Virus record (IMG/VR): IMGVR_UViG_3300049460_000147
Span: 1-46,153 of that record
Source of the DNA: a virus
DNA length: 46,153 nucleotides
Direction: 5' to 3' (one strand)
Positions 20,139 through 28,251 of this stretch are shown in pieces; position 1 is the first letter of the stretch, and every line of letters starts with the position of its first letter. The translations under genes were made by a program, and so were the position numbers. The notes under the pieces were generated by a model. That model did not search any database and was not told where the DNA came from. It saw only the letters and a list, made by a program, of their open reading frames with translations.

Positions 20139-21291
20139 AACGACAGCATTGACTCTGCCCGAGCGCGCATCGGTCGCGCTTGGCGCACCGAAGTACGAGC
20201 AGGAAATCCGCGATCTGGTCGCCAAGACGGTGACGATCACCGAGGTCAAGAACAAAGACGGCCGCGAGCAGTGCCACGGCGCAATGATGACCCTGAAGAA
20301 CACACGTGTCGCCATTGAAAAGGCAGCAAAGGCAGCGCGCGAGGATGCAACGGCGTTTTCCAAGGCCGTGATTGCAGAAGAAAAGCGGCTCGTTGCGCTG
20401 GCCGAACCGGAGGAAGCGCGGTTGCAAGGTCTCCGCGACGCGTGGGACGCAGAGATCGAACGCGAGAAAGCCGCCAAGTCTGCGGTCGAGAAGGCTCGAG
20501 TCGACGCCATCCGCGCCAAGATCGACGAGATCAAAGATTGCGTAGTGGTGGGCATGGGCCGGTCATCCGACGAGCTCGAATCAGCCATCAGCGAATTGGA
20601 ATCGACAGAAATCACGCTCGAAGAGTACGGCGAGTTGTCTGGAGAAGCCCAGGCCGCTCAGGTTGATACGGTCGCCAAGCTCAAGGGGATGCTGGTCGCT
20701 CAGTTGGCCCTCGAAGTCGAACAAGCGCGACTAGCAGCCGAGCGTGAAGCGATCGAGCGTCAACGCGCAGAACTCGCCGAGCGGGAACGTCAAGCAGCTG
20801 CGGCACGCGCAGAGCAGGAAGCCAAGGACCGGGCTGAACGTGATCGCGTCGAGGCTGAACAGCGGGCAGCGCAAGAGCGTGCTGCCGAAGCGATGCGACA
20901 GCAGCAGGCTGAGCACGAAGCACGGATGGCAGCGCAGCAGGCTGAGATTGATCGGCAACAGGCAGAAATCGCCGCCCAGCGTACCGAGGCCGAACGAATC
21001 GAGCGGGAGCGGCAAGAGGCGATTGAAGCGGAAGCACGCGCCAAGCGCGAGGCAGAGGAAGCGGCAGAGCGCGCCGAAGCCGCGCGAATCCGCGCCGAAC
21101 AGGATGCGGCAATTGCTGAGCAGAAGCGCCGTGAGCGCGTGCAATTCATCCTAAACGGCCCTGGCGATGCTGAGATTGTCGGTGTGCTGGCTGAGCACTA
21201 CGGCGTAGAACAGGAAGCCGTGGCCGAGTGGCTTGCCAAGTTTAATGCGGCGCCGTTTCTCGCGCCCGAGTTTAAGGAGATTGCAGCGTGA
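20131..21291 (+). CDS. Coiled-coil recombination-associated protein (DUF1351-like)
   Basis: A 386-residue protein. Residues 1-140 are a compact region (EIRDLVAKTVTITEVKNKDG, KNTRVAIEKAAKAAREDATA). Residues 195-345 are an almost uninterrupted coiled coil of Glu, Ala, Arg and Gln (AEREAIERQRAELAERERQA and similar). The end is a small globular region (QFILNGPGDAEIVGVLAEHY). Genes of this kind commonly precede recT and the YqaJ exonuclease in phages and may help ssDNA handling. The GTG after AAGGAG is the start; it overlaps recT by GTGA. Confidence 0.65.
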   Translation: MSETTALTLPERASVALGAPKYEQEIRDLVAKTVTITEVKNKDGREQCHGAMMTLKNTRVAIEKAAKAAREDATAFSKAVIAEEKRLVALAEPEEARLQGLRDAWDAEIEREKAAKSAVEKARVDAIRAKIDEIKDCVVVGMGRSSDELESAISELESTEITLEEYGELSGEAQAAQVDTVAKLKGMLVAQLALEVEQARLAAEREAIERQRAELAERERQAAAARAEQEAKDRAERDRVEAEQRAAQERAAEAMRQQQAEHEARMAAQQAEIDRQQAEIAAQRTEAERIERERQEAIEAEARAKREAEEAAERAEAARIRAEQDAAIAEQKRRERVQFILNGPGDAEIVGVLAEHYGVEQEAVAEWLAKFNAAPFLAPEFKEIAA

Positions 21292-22307
21292 GCAACGCAA
21301 TTGCACTCATCACCGATGAGATTTACGGCGTCCGCGCCAGTTTCGAGGCTGTGAGCGTCGACCGATCGATTAACTTTGAACGAGAGGCAGGGTTCGCGAT
21401 TCAGATGATCACGGCCAGCGACTACGCACTTGGCGTAGCGATGGGTAACAAGCAGTCGGTCATCGATGCAGTCACGAACGTGGCGGCTATCGGGATCAGC
21501 CTGAACCCGGCCAAGAAACAAGCGTATCTGGTTCCGCGCAAGAACAAGATCTGTCTTGACCTTAGCTACATGGGGCTGATCGACCTAGCGGTGCAGGAAG
21601 GCGGCATCAAGTGGGCTCAGGCGCAACTGGTCTACGAGAAAGACACGTTCGCGCTGAACGGCATGGACAAGATGCCGCTGCACCAGTTCAACCCGTTCGG
21701 TAAGGAGCGCGGTGAGATTGTCGGCGTCTATGTGGTCGTGAAAACTGCGGACGGCGAATACCTGACTCACACGATGACCATTGCTGACGCATATGCAATC
21801 CGTGACCGGTCGGACTCCTGGAAGAAGCAGCAGCCGGGTAAGCGCGGGCCGTGGGAAAGTGACCCGGGTGAGATGATCAAAAAGACGTGCGTCAAGCAGG
21901 CGTCGAAGTACTGGCCGAAAACAGATCGGCTGGATAAGGCGATTCATTACCTCAATACGGACGGCGGCGAAGGTCTGGCGGAACTGCGCCCGCAGGCACC
22001 GGCAGGTTGCGCTGCTGACGTGTTGACCGCATGGTGCAGCAAGGCCAAAGAGGCCGCCAGCGAGGCTGCGCTCCAGACGGTATGGGAGGGTGGATTGGCG
22101 ATCATCAACGCAAGCGGCGATCGCACGGCTTACAACACGTTCAAGGCTACCGTGAAGAACCGCAAGGAAGAGTTGACCAAGGTTCCAAACGACGGCAAGA
22201 CGATCGACATGCCGGCCGCCACACCGCAGCGTGAACCGGGTTCCGATGATGTCGATCTGCAAGCGGATTTTCAGCGCCAGATGGCTAAAGAAGGAGCGAC
22301 GCAATGA
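21288..22307 (+). CDS. recT: RecT-family ssDNA annealing protein
   Basis: A 339-residue RecT. Conserved stretches are [85 protein letters not shown], and [19 protein letters not shown]. RecT anneals complementary single strands exposed by its partner exonuclease. It begins at a GTG overlapping the coiled-coil gene and ends in an ATGA overlap with the exonuclease, the usual recT/exonuclease operon. The C-terminal 90 residues are variable. Confidence 0.9.
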   Translation: MSNAIALITDEIYGVRASFEAVSVDRSINFEREAGFAIQMITASDYALGVAMGNKQSVIDAVTNVAAIGISLNPAKKQAYLVPRKNKICLDLSYMGLIDLAVQEGGIKWAQAQLVYEKDTFALNGMDKMPLHQFNPFGKERGEIVGVYVVVKTADGEYLTHTMTIADAYAIRDRSDSWKKQQPGKRGPWESDPGEMIKKTCVKQASKYWPKTDRLDKAIHYLNTDGGEGLAELRPQAPAGCAADVLTAWCSKAKEAASEAALQTVWEGGLAIINASGDRTAYNTFKATVKNRKEELTKVPNDGKTIDMPAATPQREPGSDDVDLQADFQRQMAKEGATQ

Positions 22308-22951
22308 TTCCGTACATTCTGTCTGAACATGCCCAAGGGACCGCCGAATGGAAGGCTGATCGTGCTGGCAGGGCTAGCGGATCGAAAGCATCAGCCGTTC
22401 AGGCGAAGGGTAAGGGCAACGCAGAAGCTTCAACGCGCGCCGATTATCGAATCCAGCTTGCGCTTGAGCGATTGCTAGGCGAGCCGTGCGACGACGACTT
22501 TACGTCTCGGGATATTCAGAACGGCATCGAACGCGAGCCATTTGCCCGGATGGCTTTCGAAGCCAGGACCGGTCTGTTCGTCCAGGAGGCCGGATTCGCC
22601 TACTGGGAAAAGTTGATGATCGGCTGCAGCGTCGATGGATTCACGGAGGAAAACCGGCGCAATGGGTTTGTCGAGATCAAGTGCCCAAAGAGCAAAACGC
22701 ATCTTGAGTACCTGACGGACAAACGCCTGCCGCCAACATACCGGCATCAGGTTCTGCATAACTTCCTTGTGACCGGATGCGATTTTGCGGACTTCATTTC
22801 CTTCGATCCGAAGATGCCCGAGAAATTGCAACTGTTCGTGTTTCGGGTGGAGCGCAACGAAGAAGAGATCCGCGAGTACGAAATTCAGTTGCGCCAGTTC
22901 CTGATGGAAGTCGATGCGACGCATCAGCAACTTGCCCTGATGGCCGCCTGA
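22304..22951 (+). CDS. YqaJ/lambda-Exo-type exonuclease
   Basis: A 215-residue nuclease of the lambda-exonuclease fold: QGTAEWKADRAGRASGSKAS, GIEREPFARMAFEARTG, MIGCSVDGF and GFVEIKCPKSKTHLEYL supply the metal-binding Asp and Glu-x-Lys core. YRHQVLHNFLVTGCDFADFISFD follows. It degrades double-stranded DNA from its ends, making 3' single strands for RecT. A strong terminator follows about 110 bases downstream. Confidence 0.88.
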   Translation: MIPYILSEHAQGTAEWKADRAGRASGSKASAVQAKGKGNAEASTRADYRIQLALERLLGEPCDDDFTSRDIQNGIEREPFARMAFEARTGLFVQEAGFAYWEKLMIGCSVDGFTEENRRNGFVEIKCPKSKTHLEYLTDKRLPPTYRHQVLHNFLVTGCDFADFISFDPKMPEKLQLFVFRVERNEEEIREYEIQLRQFLMEVDATHQQLALMAA

Positions 22952-23061
22952 CTACCGCCGCAGCGCGCACGGATTGGCTACGGCGTTTTCCCGGTAAGCC
23001 ACGCAGCGGCCCCCATTCCCCGAGTACGTCGCCAGTCGGTCCACTGGAGACGCGCGTGTTT

Positions 23062-23091
23062 GAGGGCGGCTTCGGTCGCCCTCTCTTTTTT
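23062..23091 (+). terminator. Intrinsic terminator after the recombination genes
   Basis: GAGGGCG (23062-23068) pairs with CGCCCTC (23077-23083); the loop contains C-TTCG-G, and TCTTTTTT follows. It should end the recT-exonuclease transcript unless polymerase is antiterminated. Confidence 0.85.
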
Positions 23092-23101
23092 CGACACTGA
23101 C

Positions 23102-23536
23102 ATGGGCTTCGAATACATCCGGAAGTACTACGGCGTACCAGCGGAACGCGGACGCCAGGTGACGTGTTACGGCGAGCGCGGCGTGATCGTTGGAACTCAC
23201 GCTGCCTACATCACAGTCGTGATTGACGGCGACAAAAGCGAGCGGAAACGCAATTACCACCCGACCGATCAGGTTGTGTATGGCGGCGTCATCGATGCGT
23301 CAGCGTTGCGTGAATGGAAATGCTTGGCCCCATGGCGCGATGAATGGGAGTCGGACGCGTGGTTCTCCGTGACCGCGAGCTCGCGCAGCAAGGCTCGATA
23401 TGAGGCCTTCCGATACCTCGGCGATATAGCTGACCTGGATGGCAAAGACCTGATCCGAATTCGCGTCAAGGCGGTGCCGCGAATCAAGGCCTGCGCCGTT
23501 GCTGAAGACGCCGACGATTGCGATATTCCCTTCTAA
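23102..23536 (+). CDS. Hypothetical protein (144 aa)
   Basis: A 144-residue protein beginning MGFEYIRKYYGVPAERGRQV, then GERGVIVGTHAAYITVVIDG and a basic middle, likely a beta-rich (SH3-like) start. The C-terminal half has RIRVKAVPRI. It begins only 11 bases after the terminator T-run and lacks a good ribosome site, so it may depend on antitermination or an unseen promoter. Family unknown. Confidence 0.6.
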   Translation: MGFEYIRKYYGVPAERGRQVTCYGERGVIVGTHAAYITVVIDGDKSERKRNYHPTDQVVYGGVIDASALREWKCLAPWRDEWESDAWFSVTASSRSKARYEAFRYLGDIADLDGKDLIRIRVKAVPRIKACAVAEDADDCDIPF

Positions 23537-23588
23537 CCCCCTCCGCGCATCCCCGATAGGAGGGGCGCGGAAACAATGAGGTCGGCGT

Positions 23589-25139
23589 ATGCCGGCGAGT
23601 GAGATGAGCGAATCTATTGAGCAAGCATGCCCCGAGTGCGGCGCATTGTGTCTGGTCGACGATGGAAGCTATGTCGCGATCGAATCTCTACCCATTGCGC
23701 CGGCAGCAGATGCGCAGCCTGTGGCGATAGTCGAGTCGTGGACGAACGGTAGCTATCACCGAAACTACAAGCTTCGGTGGCTGCGTGACGTCGACTCTGG
23801 AGTGCAGCTTTACGCCGCCCCCACCGAAAAGGTGACAGCCGATGCGGGAGCGCGTGACGCGCTGCTGGGCGAGCTTTACTACATCGCACGCGAGAAGTCG
23901 AAGCGTGAGTTTATAGATGTGGCCCGCGCCGCTCTGGCCGCCCAGCCGTCTGACGCCGCACTGGTTGATGCGCTCATGTTGGAGGCTGAGAAATTCTGGT
24001 GGAATGACGGTCCCGAAAGGAAGTCGACAGATGCGATGAATGCCGCAAAGCAGGCGTTGCTCGCACGTCTGTCCGCCCAGCCGTCTGACGCCGCTGCGGA
24101 GCCGGTGGCGTATACGACTGCCGAACGCCTGAAGAAAATCGCAGAGCGGAACCGCCACGTCGATACGATGTGGCCCGCGTCAATGCGCAATGAGGGCGAT
24201 ATTCCGCTCTACACCGCCCCGCAAGCACCGTCAGCGCCAGCCGTCGATGCGCTGACTACCGGAGCGGTGGAAGGCGTTGAATACCTTGGACGTGGTATTG
24301 AGCCGCCGGATGGCGACAAAGAACATTGGCGGCGTCTTTACCTGGCCGAACGTGAGTGCCGCCAGCAATGGCAAGCAAGCGCGATGCTCGCCGCCCACCC
24401 CGCCACCTCGCCTAAAGCGCAAGCACCGTCAGCGCCAGCCGTCGATGCGCTGACTACCGGAGCGGTGGGAGAGGCGGGGGACGCCGAGTTTCTCCATCCC
24501 GCGACGCAAGTCTATTTCCGCGCGGGTCTGCTGGCCTGCCGCGAATACATGGCGCGGTTCGTCGAATGCGACAGCCCAATCCATGCGGCGTCGATCCGCG
24601 CTAACTGGTGGCCTAGCCTTGGGCAAGACTTCGGCGCGCCGCGTCAACTACGGTGGGACGAGATGACCGTAGGCGAGTACGGAGAAGACGATTTCCGCGC
24701 CAAGACCGCTGACGAGGTTTCGCCGACGCAAGAGGCGTTGCCGATCGCGCTGCAGTTCCTTCTGTCGCTTGATCCGGGTAACAGGCGCAAAAGCGTCACG
24801 ATCGACATGGGGCTAGAGCAATCATTAATGAGGGGCCTGTCCAACCCCGCCAGCGAGCCTCAATCGGAAGCGATTAAGAGCGCGTATCGGCGAGGCTTCA
24901 TGGCCGGATGGAACGGAGAAGGAGAGGCGCTATCAGCCAGCGAGCCGAAAGCGCCAGCACCGTCAGTCGAGCAGCCGCTGAGCGATGAGCAGATTGAAAC
25001 TCTCATCCGCATGCACTTTATCACCATGAAAGATGACGAAGGCCAAGGGTTGCATCCGTACTACAAAGACGCGTTCCGCGATGGTGCCAAGTTCGCCCGT
25101 GCACTGCAACCCGCCCATACCGCAGGCGGTCAGTCATGA
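23589..25139 (+). CDS. Mosaic Ea22-like protein with repeated PVA..LYxAP modules
   Basis: A 516-residue low-complexity mosaic. It opens with CPECGALC. Two modules of the form PVAxxx...LYxAP follow (QPVAIVES...VQLYAAP and EPVAYTTA...IPLYTAP), a theme of Ea22/Ead-type phage proteins. Linkers AAQPSDAA and APSAPAVDALTTGAV are each repeated; the latter is an exact 50-base direct repeat. The last 200 residues hold separate helical pieces such as IKSAYRRGFMAGWNGEGE and LSDEQIETLIRMHF. Probably built by repeated recombination of short cassettes; function unknown. Confidence 0.6.
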   Translation: MPASEMSESIEQACPECGALCLVDDGSYVAIESLPIAPAADAQPVAIVESWTNGSYHRNYKLRWLRDVDSGVQLYAAPTEKVTADAGARDALLGELYYIAREKSKREFIDVARAALAAQPSDAALVDALMLEAEKFWWNDGPERKSTDAMNAAKQALLARLSAQPSDAAAEPVAYTTAERLKKIAERNRHVDTMWPASMRNEGDIPLYTAPQAPSAPAVDALTTGAVEGVEYLGRGIEPPDGDKEHWRRLYLAERECRQQWQASAMLAAHPATSPKAQAPSAPAVDALTTGAVGEAGDAEFLHPATQVYFRAGLLACREYMARFVECDSPIHAASIRANWWPSLGQDFGAPRQLRWDEMTVGEYGEDDFRAKTADEVSPTQEALPIALQFLLSLDPGNRRKSVTIDMGLEQSLMRGLSNPASEPQSEAIKSAYRRGFMAGWNGEGEALSASEPKAPAPSVEQPLSDEQIETLIRMHFITMKDDEGQGLHPYYKDAFRDGAKFARALQPAHTAGGQS

Positions 25140-25651
25140 GCGCAATCATCAGCCCATGCGGCAAGTTCCGCTTTCGACTCGATCGCAATGTGATGTTCAC
25201 GGGCGGCCCCACGTATGCATTCTTCGGTGTGAATCCAAGCACCGCTGACGCCGCGTTGGACGACGCGACCGTGCGCAAATGGATAGGGTTCGTCAAGCGA
25301 TGGGGCGGCCGGCGTTTCATCGTGGGTAATGTGTCGGCTTACCGAGCTACGGACGTCAAGAAGCTCGCCGACGCGCTGATCACGACACCGCAATGGCGCG
25401 AGAACCTGGATCACATCGCCGACATCGTTGCCGAGGCCGATGTGCTAGTCCCGTGCTGGGGCAATCGGTCGAAGGCGCCGCGGCACCTGCATGGCGACTT
25501 CGACATGGTGCTAGCCATGCTGCAGACCAGCGGAAAGCCTGTCCGCCATTTCGGTTTGACAGCCAGCGGCGATCCCAAGCACCCGTTAATGCTCGGCTAC
25601 AGCACACCGTTGGTCGAGTTCCGCGCCCTTAAGGATGGACAAGAAAAATGA
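25136..25651 (+). CDS. DUF1643 family protein
   Basis: A 171-residue protein with the DUF1643 signature: RFRLDRNV, YAFFGVNPSTADAALDDATV, GFVKRWGGRRFIVGNVSAYR and ATDVKKLADAL, then CWGNRSKAPRH and HPLMLGYSTPL. The fold is thought related to uracil-DNA-glycosylase-like or nucleotide-handling enzymes, but the function is not settled. ATGA overlap with the mosaic protein. Confidence 0.8.
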   Translation: MSAIISPCGKFRFRLDRNVMFTGGPTYAFFGVNPSTADAALDDATVRKWIGFVKRWGGRRFIVGNVSAYRATDVKKLADALITTPQWRENLDHIADIVAEADVLVPCWGNRSKAPRHLHGDFDMVLAMLQTSGKPVRHFGLTASGDPKHPLMLGYSTPLVEFRALKDGQEK

Positions 25652-26064
25652 GTGACCTGATCAAACGCCTGCGATCGGAGGCTGACTACGCCATCGCACG
25701 CGTGGCCGCGATACAAAACCGTGGATACCTCGGCGACGCTAAGGCGTTGCAGGACCTCGGCGATGCAGCACTTGAGGCCGCCGACGCCCTCGAAGCCGCC
25801 AACGCTCGCATCGCGGAGTTGGAGGCGCTGCTGGTCAAGGCAAACGATTCGTGGCTTGCCATGTCGAGTATCGCTGCCAATGGCTCTGACAGCGCGAGGC
25901 ATGCGGAGCGGTATCGGTGGCTCGCCTCGCGCTTCGTCGGTGCTGACTTCGACTGGAATGAACAGGGAGTCAAGGTTCTGTGCTTTGAGATAGACGGCGA
26001 TTTCCGCGTGAGCGCCGACGTCGGAGCATCTATTGATGCCGCCAAGGAGAAAACGAATGTCTGA
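25648..26064 (+). CDS. Hypothetical coiled-coil protein with AERYRWL module
   Basis: A 138-residue protein: an Ala/Glu-rich coiled coil (ALEAADALEAANARIAELEA) and a C-terminal module HAERYRWLASRF ... ASIDAAKEK. That module also occurs in the minus-strand gene at 1912-2319. ATGA overlap upstream; its end overlaps the next gene by eight bases. Confidence 0.6.
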   Translation: MSDLIKRLRSEADYAIARVAAIQNRGYLGDAKALQDLGDAALEAADALEAANARIAELEALLVKANDSWLAMSSIAANGSDSARHAERYRWLASRFVGADFDWNEQGVKVLCFEIDGDFRVSADVGASIDAAKEKTNV

Positions 26065-26254
26065 ATGGCAACCGATTGAGACGGCACCGAAAGATCGCGA
26101 GATCTGGGCCTACAACGGCGAGCAGGCCCGCATGATATGGAGCGAAGGCGATGATTGGGCATTGTGGATCTGGGCGGACGAACTGCTGAGTGAGGTCGAC
26201 CCATCGCCTGAGCAGCCCACGCATTGGATGGTGCTACCAAGGAACCCGATATGA
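26057..26254 (+). CDS. DUF551 family protein
   Basis: A 65-residue protein with the DUF551 pattern: EWQPIETAPKDREIWAYN, then W-rich middle (DDWALWIWADEL) and PTHWMVLPRNP at the end. Widespread in phages, function unknown. The ATG at 26057 lies within the end of the upstream gene. Confidence 0.75.
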   Translation: MSEWQPIETAPKDREIWAYNGEQARMIWSEGDDWALWIWADELLSEVDPSPEQPTHWMVLPRNPI

Positions 26255-26559
26255 AACCCTATGCCCTCACTATCAGCTTAACTACCGTTGTTATGGCTGA
26301 TAACGAACAACATGCCCGAATCGTTGCCGAGCATGAGAAGCGCGAGATATTCGGCGACGTCTATGGCGACCAGATCAAATATTCGCCAGCCACGGAAATG
26401 ACCTGCGAGGCCGACCTTAACAAGGTTGGTTGGGATGGCCTGAGTCTACCCTATGGCGGGGATGGAAATACCCGCATGAAAGACATTCTCGCAGCGCTCG
26501 AAGCCGAACCAGAGAGGGATACAAGGACGATGGATATGTTTCAGGAGCAGGCGGGATGA
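26251..26559 (+). CDS. Hypothetical protein (102 aa)
   Basis: A 102-residue acidic protein (MKPYALTISLTTVVMADNEQ...) likely alpha/beta. Coupled by ATGA to the DUF551 gene and to the next gene. No family recognised. Confidence 0.6.
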   Translation: MKPYALTISLTTVVMADNEQHARIVAEHEKREIFGDVYGDQIKYSPATEMTCEADLNKVGWDGLSLPYGGDGNTRMKDILAALEAEPERDTRTMDMFQEQAG

Positions 26560-26801
26560 TTCAAGCACGATTCCATGTGAACGCGGAAGACCCGCGCCCG
26601 GTCAACTGGCCGATCAAGCATCCGTACTGGGTGACTGGCTATGGCGACGGCCACGCGATCATTGTTGCGTATGCCGATGATGAGGATGAGATCTATCGAA
26701 ACTGGCCGGATGCCGAAGTGTTCACGTTCGTGCACGGCGTGACAGGCTACACGTTCACCGATCGGTTCGCGAAGCCAGATTGGTTCAAGGGGGCGCAATG
26801 A
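26556..26801 (+). CDS. Hypothetical protein (81 aa)
   Basis: An 81-residue aromatic-rich protein with PYWVTGYGDGHAIIVAYADD, EIYRNWPDAEVF and TFTDRFAKPDWF. A compact alpha/beta domain is likely. ATGA overlaps at both ends. Function unknown. Confidence 0.6.
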   Translation: MIQARFHVNAEDPRPVNWPIKHPYWVTGYGDGHAIIVAYADDEDEIYRNWPDAEVFTFVHGVTGYTFTDRFAKPDWFKGAQ

Positions 26802-26986
26802 ACAGCCGCCAGCGACGCAAGGCGCGACGCGAGGAAGAGAGGTTCATTGCCACACCAGAAGGCTCGCAGCTTGTAAAGACACTGGACGAGTTCCATGAAT
26901 ACGTTGCCGGATACCGTCGACAGCGCACGTCAACGGGATGGCCATTCAACAGCAGGATGCAGAACGTGGCTAAGGGTGGGCGATGA
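26798..26986 (+). CDS. Small basic protein (62 aa)
   Basis: A 62-residue protein with a very basic start (MNSRQRRKARREEERF) and a helical middle. It is coupled by ATGA on both sides. No family recognised; nucleic-acid binding is possible from charge only. Confidence 0.5.
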   Translation: MNSRQRRKARREEERFIATPEGSQLVKTLDEFHEYVAGYRRQRTSTGWPFNSRMQNVAKGGR

Positions 26987-27153
26987 CCGATGACGCCTAC
27001 CAAGCGCTTCGAGACGCCGTGAATCTGGCGCGCAGCCAGTACATTCGACGGGTGGGCGCTCTGCGCGCTGCACTACTGCAGCGCGGATGGTCCGAACAAA
27101 CCGTCAACGAGGCTATACAGGCATGGGCGAATTACGAGAGGTCGAAAGAATGA
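26983..27153 (+). CDS. Small helical protein (56 aa)
   Basis: A 56-residue frame (MTDDAYQALRDAVNLARSQY...) that starts on the upstream ATGA and ends on the ATGA of the next gene. Two amphipathic helices are likely (NLARSQYIRRVGALRAALLQRG; EQTVNEAIQAWANYE). Its exact place in the coupled chain supports it. Confidence 0.55.
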   Translation: MTDDAYQALRDAVNLARSQYIRRVGALRAALLQRGWSEQTVNEAIQAWANYERSKE

Positions 27154-27377
27154 GCATCAAGATCGCAGAGCCGATGACTTATACGTGGATTTGCAGCCAT
27201 GGCAAGACGTTAGGTGAACCGTGCCGACAGTGCGATATCGCCCGCGCGAAGGACGTCATCAATCAGTGGGGTGATGAGGTCGACCGAGCGCGGCGAATCG
27301 TCGGAAGTCGTCATCTATATGACGAACTGATCGAGGGAATCGACGCCCTGCAAGGCATTTTGAGGGATAGGAAATGA
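27150..27377 (+). CDS. Hypothetical small protein with Cys/His pair (75 aa)
   Basis: A 75-residue protein with WICSHGKTLGEPCRQCDIAR, a plausible zinc site, and a helical C-terminus (YDELIEGIDALQGILRDRK). ATGA overlaps upstream and downstream. Family unknown. Confidence 0.55.
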   Translation: MSIKIAEPMTYTWICSHGKTLGEPCRQCDIARAKDVINQWGDEVDRARRIVGSRHLYDELIEGIDALQGILRDRK

Positions 27378-27646
27378 GCACGAGCTACGTCGTCTTTTGC
27401 GACGTCTACAACGATCCAGTTTGGGGCCCGCAGTTCATCGAGCATCCAAATTCGGGGCTGGTCCGCGTATTCAGGAATCGCCTGCGCAAGGCGGTTTTCG
27501 AGTACGTCGGCTGCCCGGCCATCAAGTTCGATCTTGATGCGGTCCGCAAGCGATATCCGGTGTGCAAGTACGCGGACGAGAATGCGGAGCCGATTTCATA
27601 CGGGCACAGGCGGGCGCCATTGCCGGACAGGAAGCAGGCGGCATGA
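27374..27646 (+). CDS. Hypothetical protein (90 aa)
   Basis: A 90-residue basic protein (MSTSYVVFCDVYNDPVWGPQ...) with a helical middle (VRVFRNRLRKAVFEYVG). Coupled at both ends by ATGA. No family recognised. Confidence 0.55.
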   Translation: MSTSYVVFCDVYNDPVWGPQFIEHPNSGLVRVFRNRLRKAVFEYVGCPAIKFDLDAVRKRYPVCKYADENAEPISYGHRRAPLPDRKQAA

Positions 27647-27789
27647 TCGAACGCAACCTATTCCGCGAGTTGGCCGATGGACTGGACGCACTAAATCGCG
27701 AGCGCGAAGGCCACGGCTTGCCACGAAAGATCAAGATCACTCGATTTCGCTTCCGAAAGATGCGCAAGACATATGGCGAAAGTTGCTGA
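27643..27789 (+). CDS. Small protein resembling an antitoxin N-terminus (48 aa)
   Basis: The first 30 residues (NLFRELADGLDALNREREGH) resemble the conserved opening of HigA/YiaG-type antitoxins (R-N-x-F-x-E-L-x-x-G-x-x-A-L), but the helix-turn-helix that should follow is missing. The rest is a basic tail. It may be a truncated antitoxin or an unrelated small protein. ATGA overlap upstream. Confidence 0.4.
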   Translation: MIERNLFRELADGLDALNREREGHGLPRKIKITRFRFRKMRKTYGESC

Positions 27790-27856
27790 TTCCGGTTCGA
27801 CACAGGTTCCGCACTTCAATGGTTGTGCGGCGTTATGGACTCGTAGGGAGGTTGCG

Positions 27857-27976
27857 ATGACTGGCCGTTGGAAGGCATTCGGTCGAGGGGTGTGGACCGG
27901 CTACTGGCTATCGTGCAAATGGCTGTCGCCAGCATGGTTCGCGCTGGTGGCGTACCTGATATGGAAGCACGTGTAG
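27857..27976 (+). CDS. Small membrane protein (39 aa)
   Basis: Basic N-terminus (TGRWKAFGRG) and a Trp-rich hydrophobic stretch (VWTGYWLSCKWLSPAWFALV, AYLIW) that should insert in the membrane. AGGGAGG precedes this ATG at good spacing; a longer frame from 27773 has no such site. Confidence 0.5.
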   Translation: MTGRWKAFGRGVWTGYWLSCKWLSPAWFALVAYLIWKHV

Positions 27977-28042
27977 ATGGATGCGGCGTTTGAACGAATC
28001 CGGGCTGTCACGGCCCGTGAATGGTTTGGGAGAGGAAGATGA
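27977..28042 (+). CDS. Possible leader peptide (21 aa) before the excisionase
   Basis: A 21-codon frame (MDAAFERIRAVTAREWFGRG) starts right after the previous stop (TAGATG), and its TGA overlaps the excisionase ATG. This could couple translation of the excisionase. The GGGAGAGG site within it serves the excisionase. It may not be a functional protein. Confidence 0.3.
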   Translation: MDAAFERIRAVTAREWFGRGR

Positions 28043-28251
28043 ATACAGTGTTTTATCTCGACCTGCAGAGTGTTGCAGAGTCGTTGTCGCTCTCGACGGC
28101 GACCGTGAAACGGTTGGTCGCCGCGGGGGATTTGCCGAAACCACGCGCGCTGACCGGAAAGCGTGTCGGCTGGCTGGCCCGCGAGATTGAAGCGTGGGCC
28201 GAAGCGCGCCCGACGTCAACCATGCTCCCGCCGCCCAGCAAGGCGGCATAG
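28039..28251 (+). CDS. AlpA/MerR-type excisionase-like DNA-binding protein
   Basis: A 70-residue protein with a winged helix-turn-helix (LDLQSVAESLSLSTATVKRLVAAGDLPKP) and GKRVGWLAREIEAWAEAR, the form of AlpA/HTH_17 excisionases. It is convergent with the integrase gene and overlaps its 3' end by 36 bases. It probably directs the integrase to excision. GGGAGAGG before the ATG gives the start. Confidence 0.75.
   Translation: MNTVFYLDLQSVAESLSLSTATVKRLVAAGDLPKPRALTGKRVGWLAREIEAWAEARPTSTMLPPPSKAA

Noticed and set aside
20113-21149. Several long minus-strand frames opposite the coiled-coil gene
   Set aside because: They are low-complexity reflections of the Glu/Ala/Arg/Gln repeats of the real gene.
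23537-23588. Hairpin CCCCTCC / GGAGGGG before the mosaic protein gene
   Set aside because: No T-run follows and an alternative pairing (TCCGCGC / GCGCGGA) competes; not supported as a terminator.
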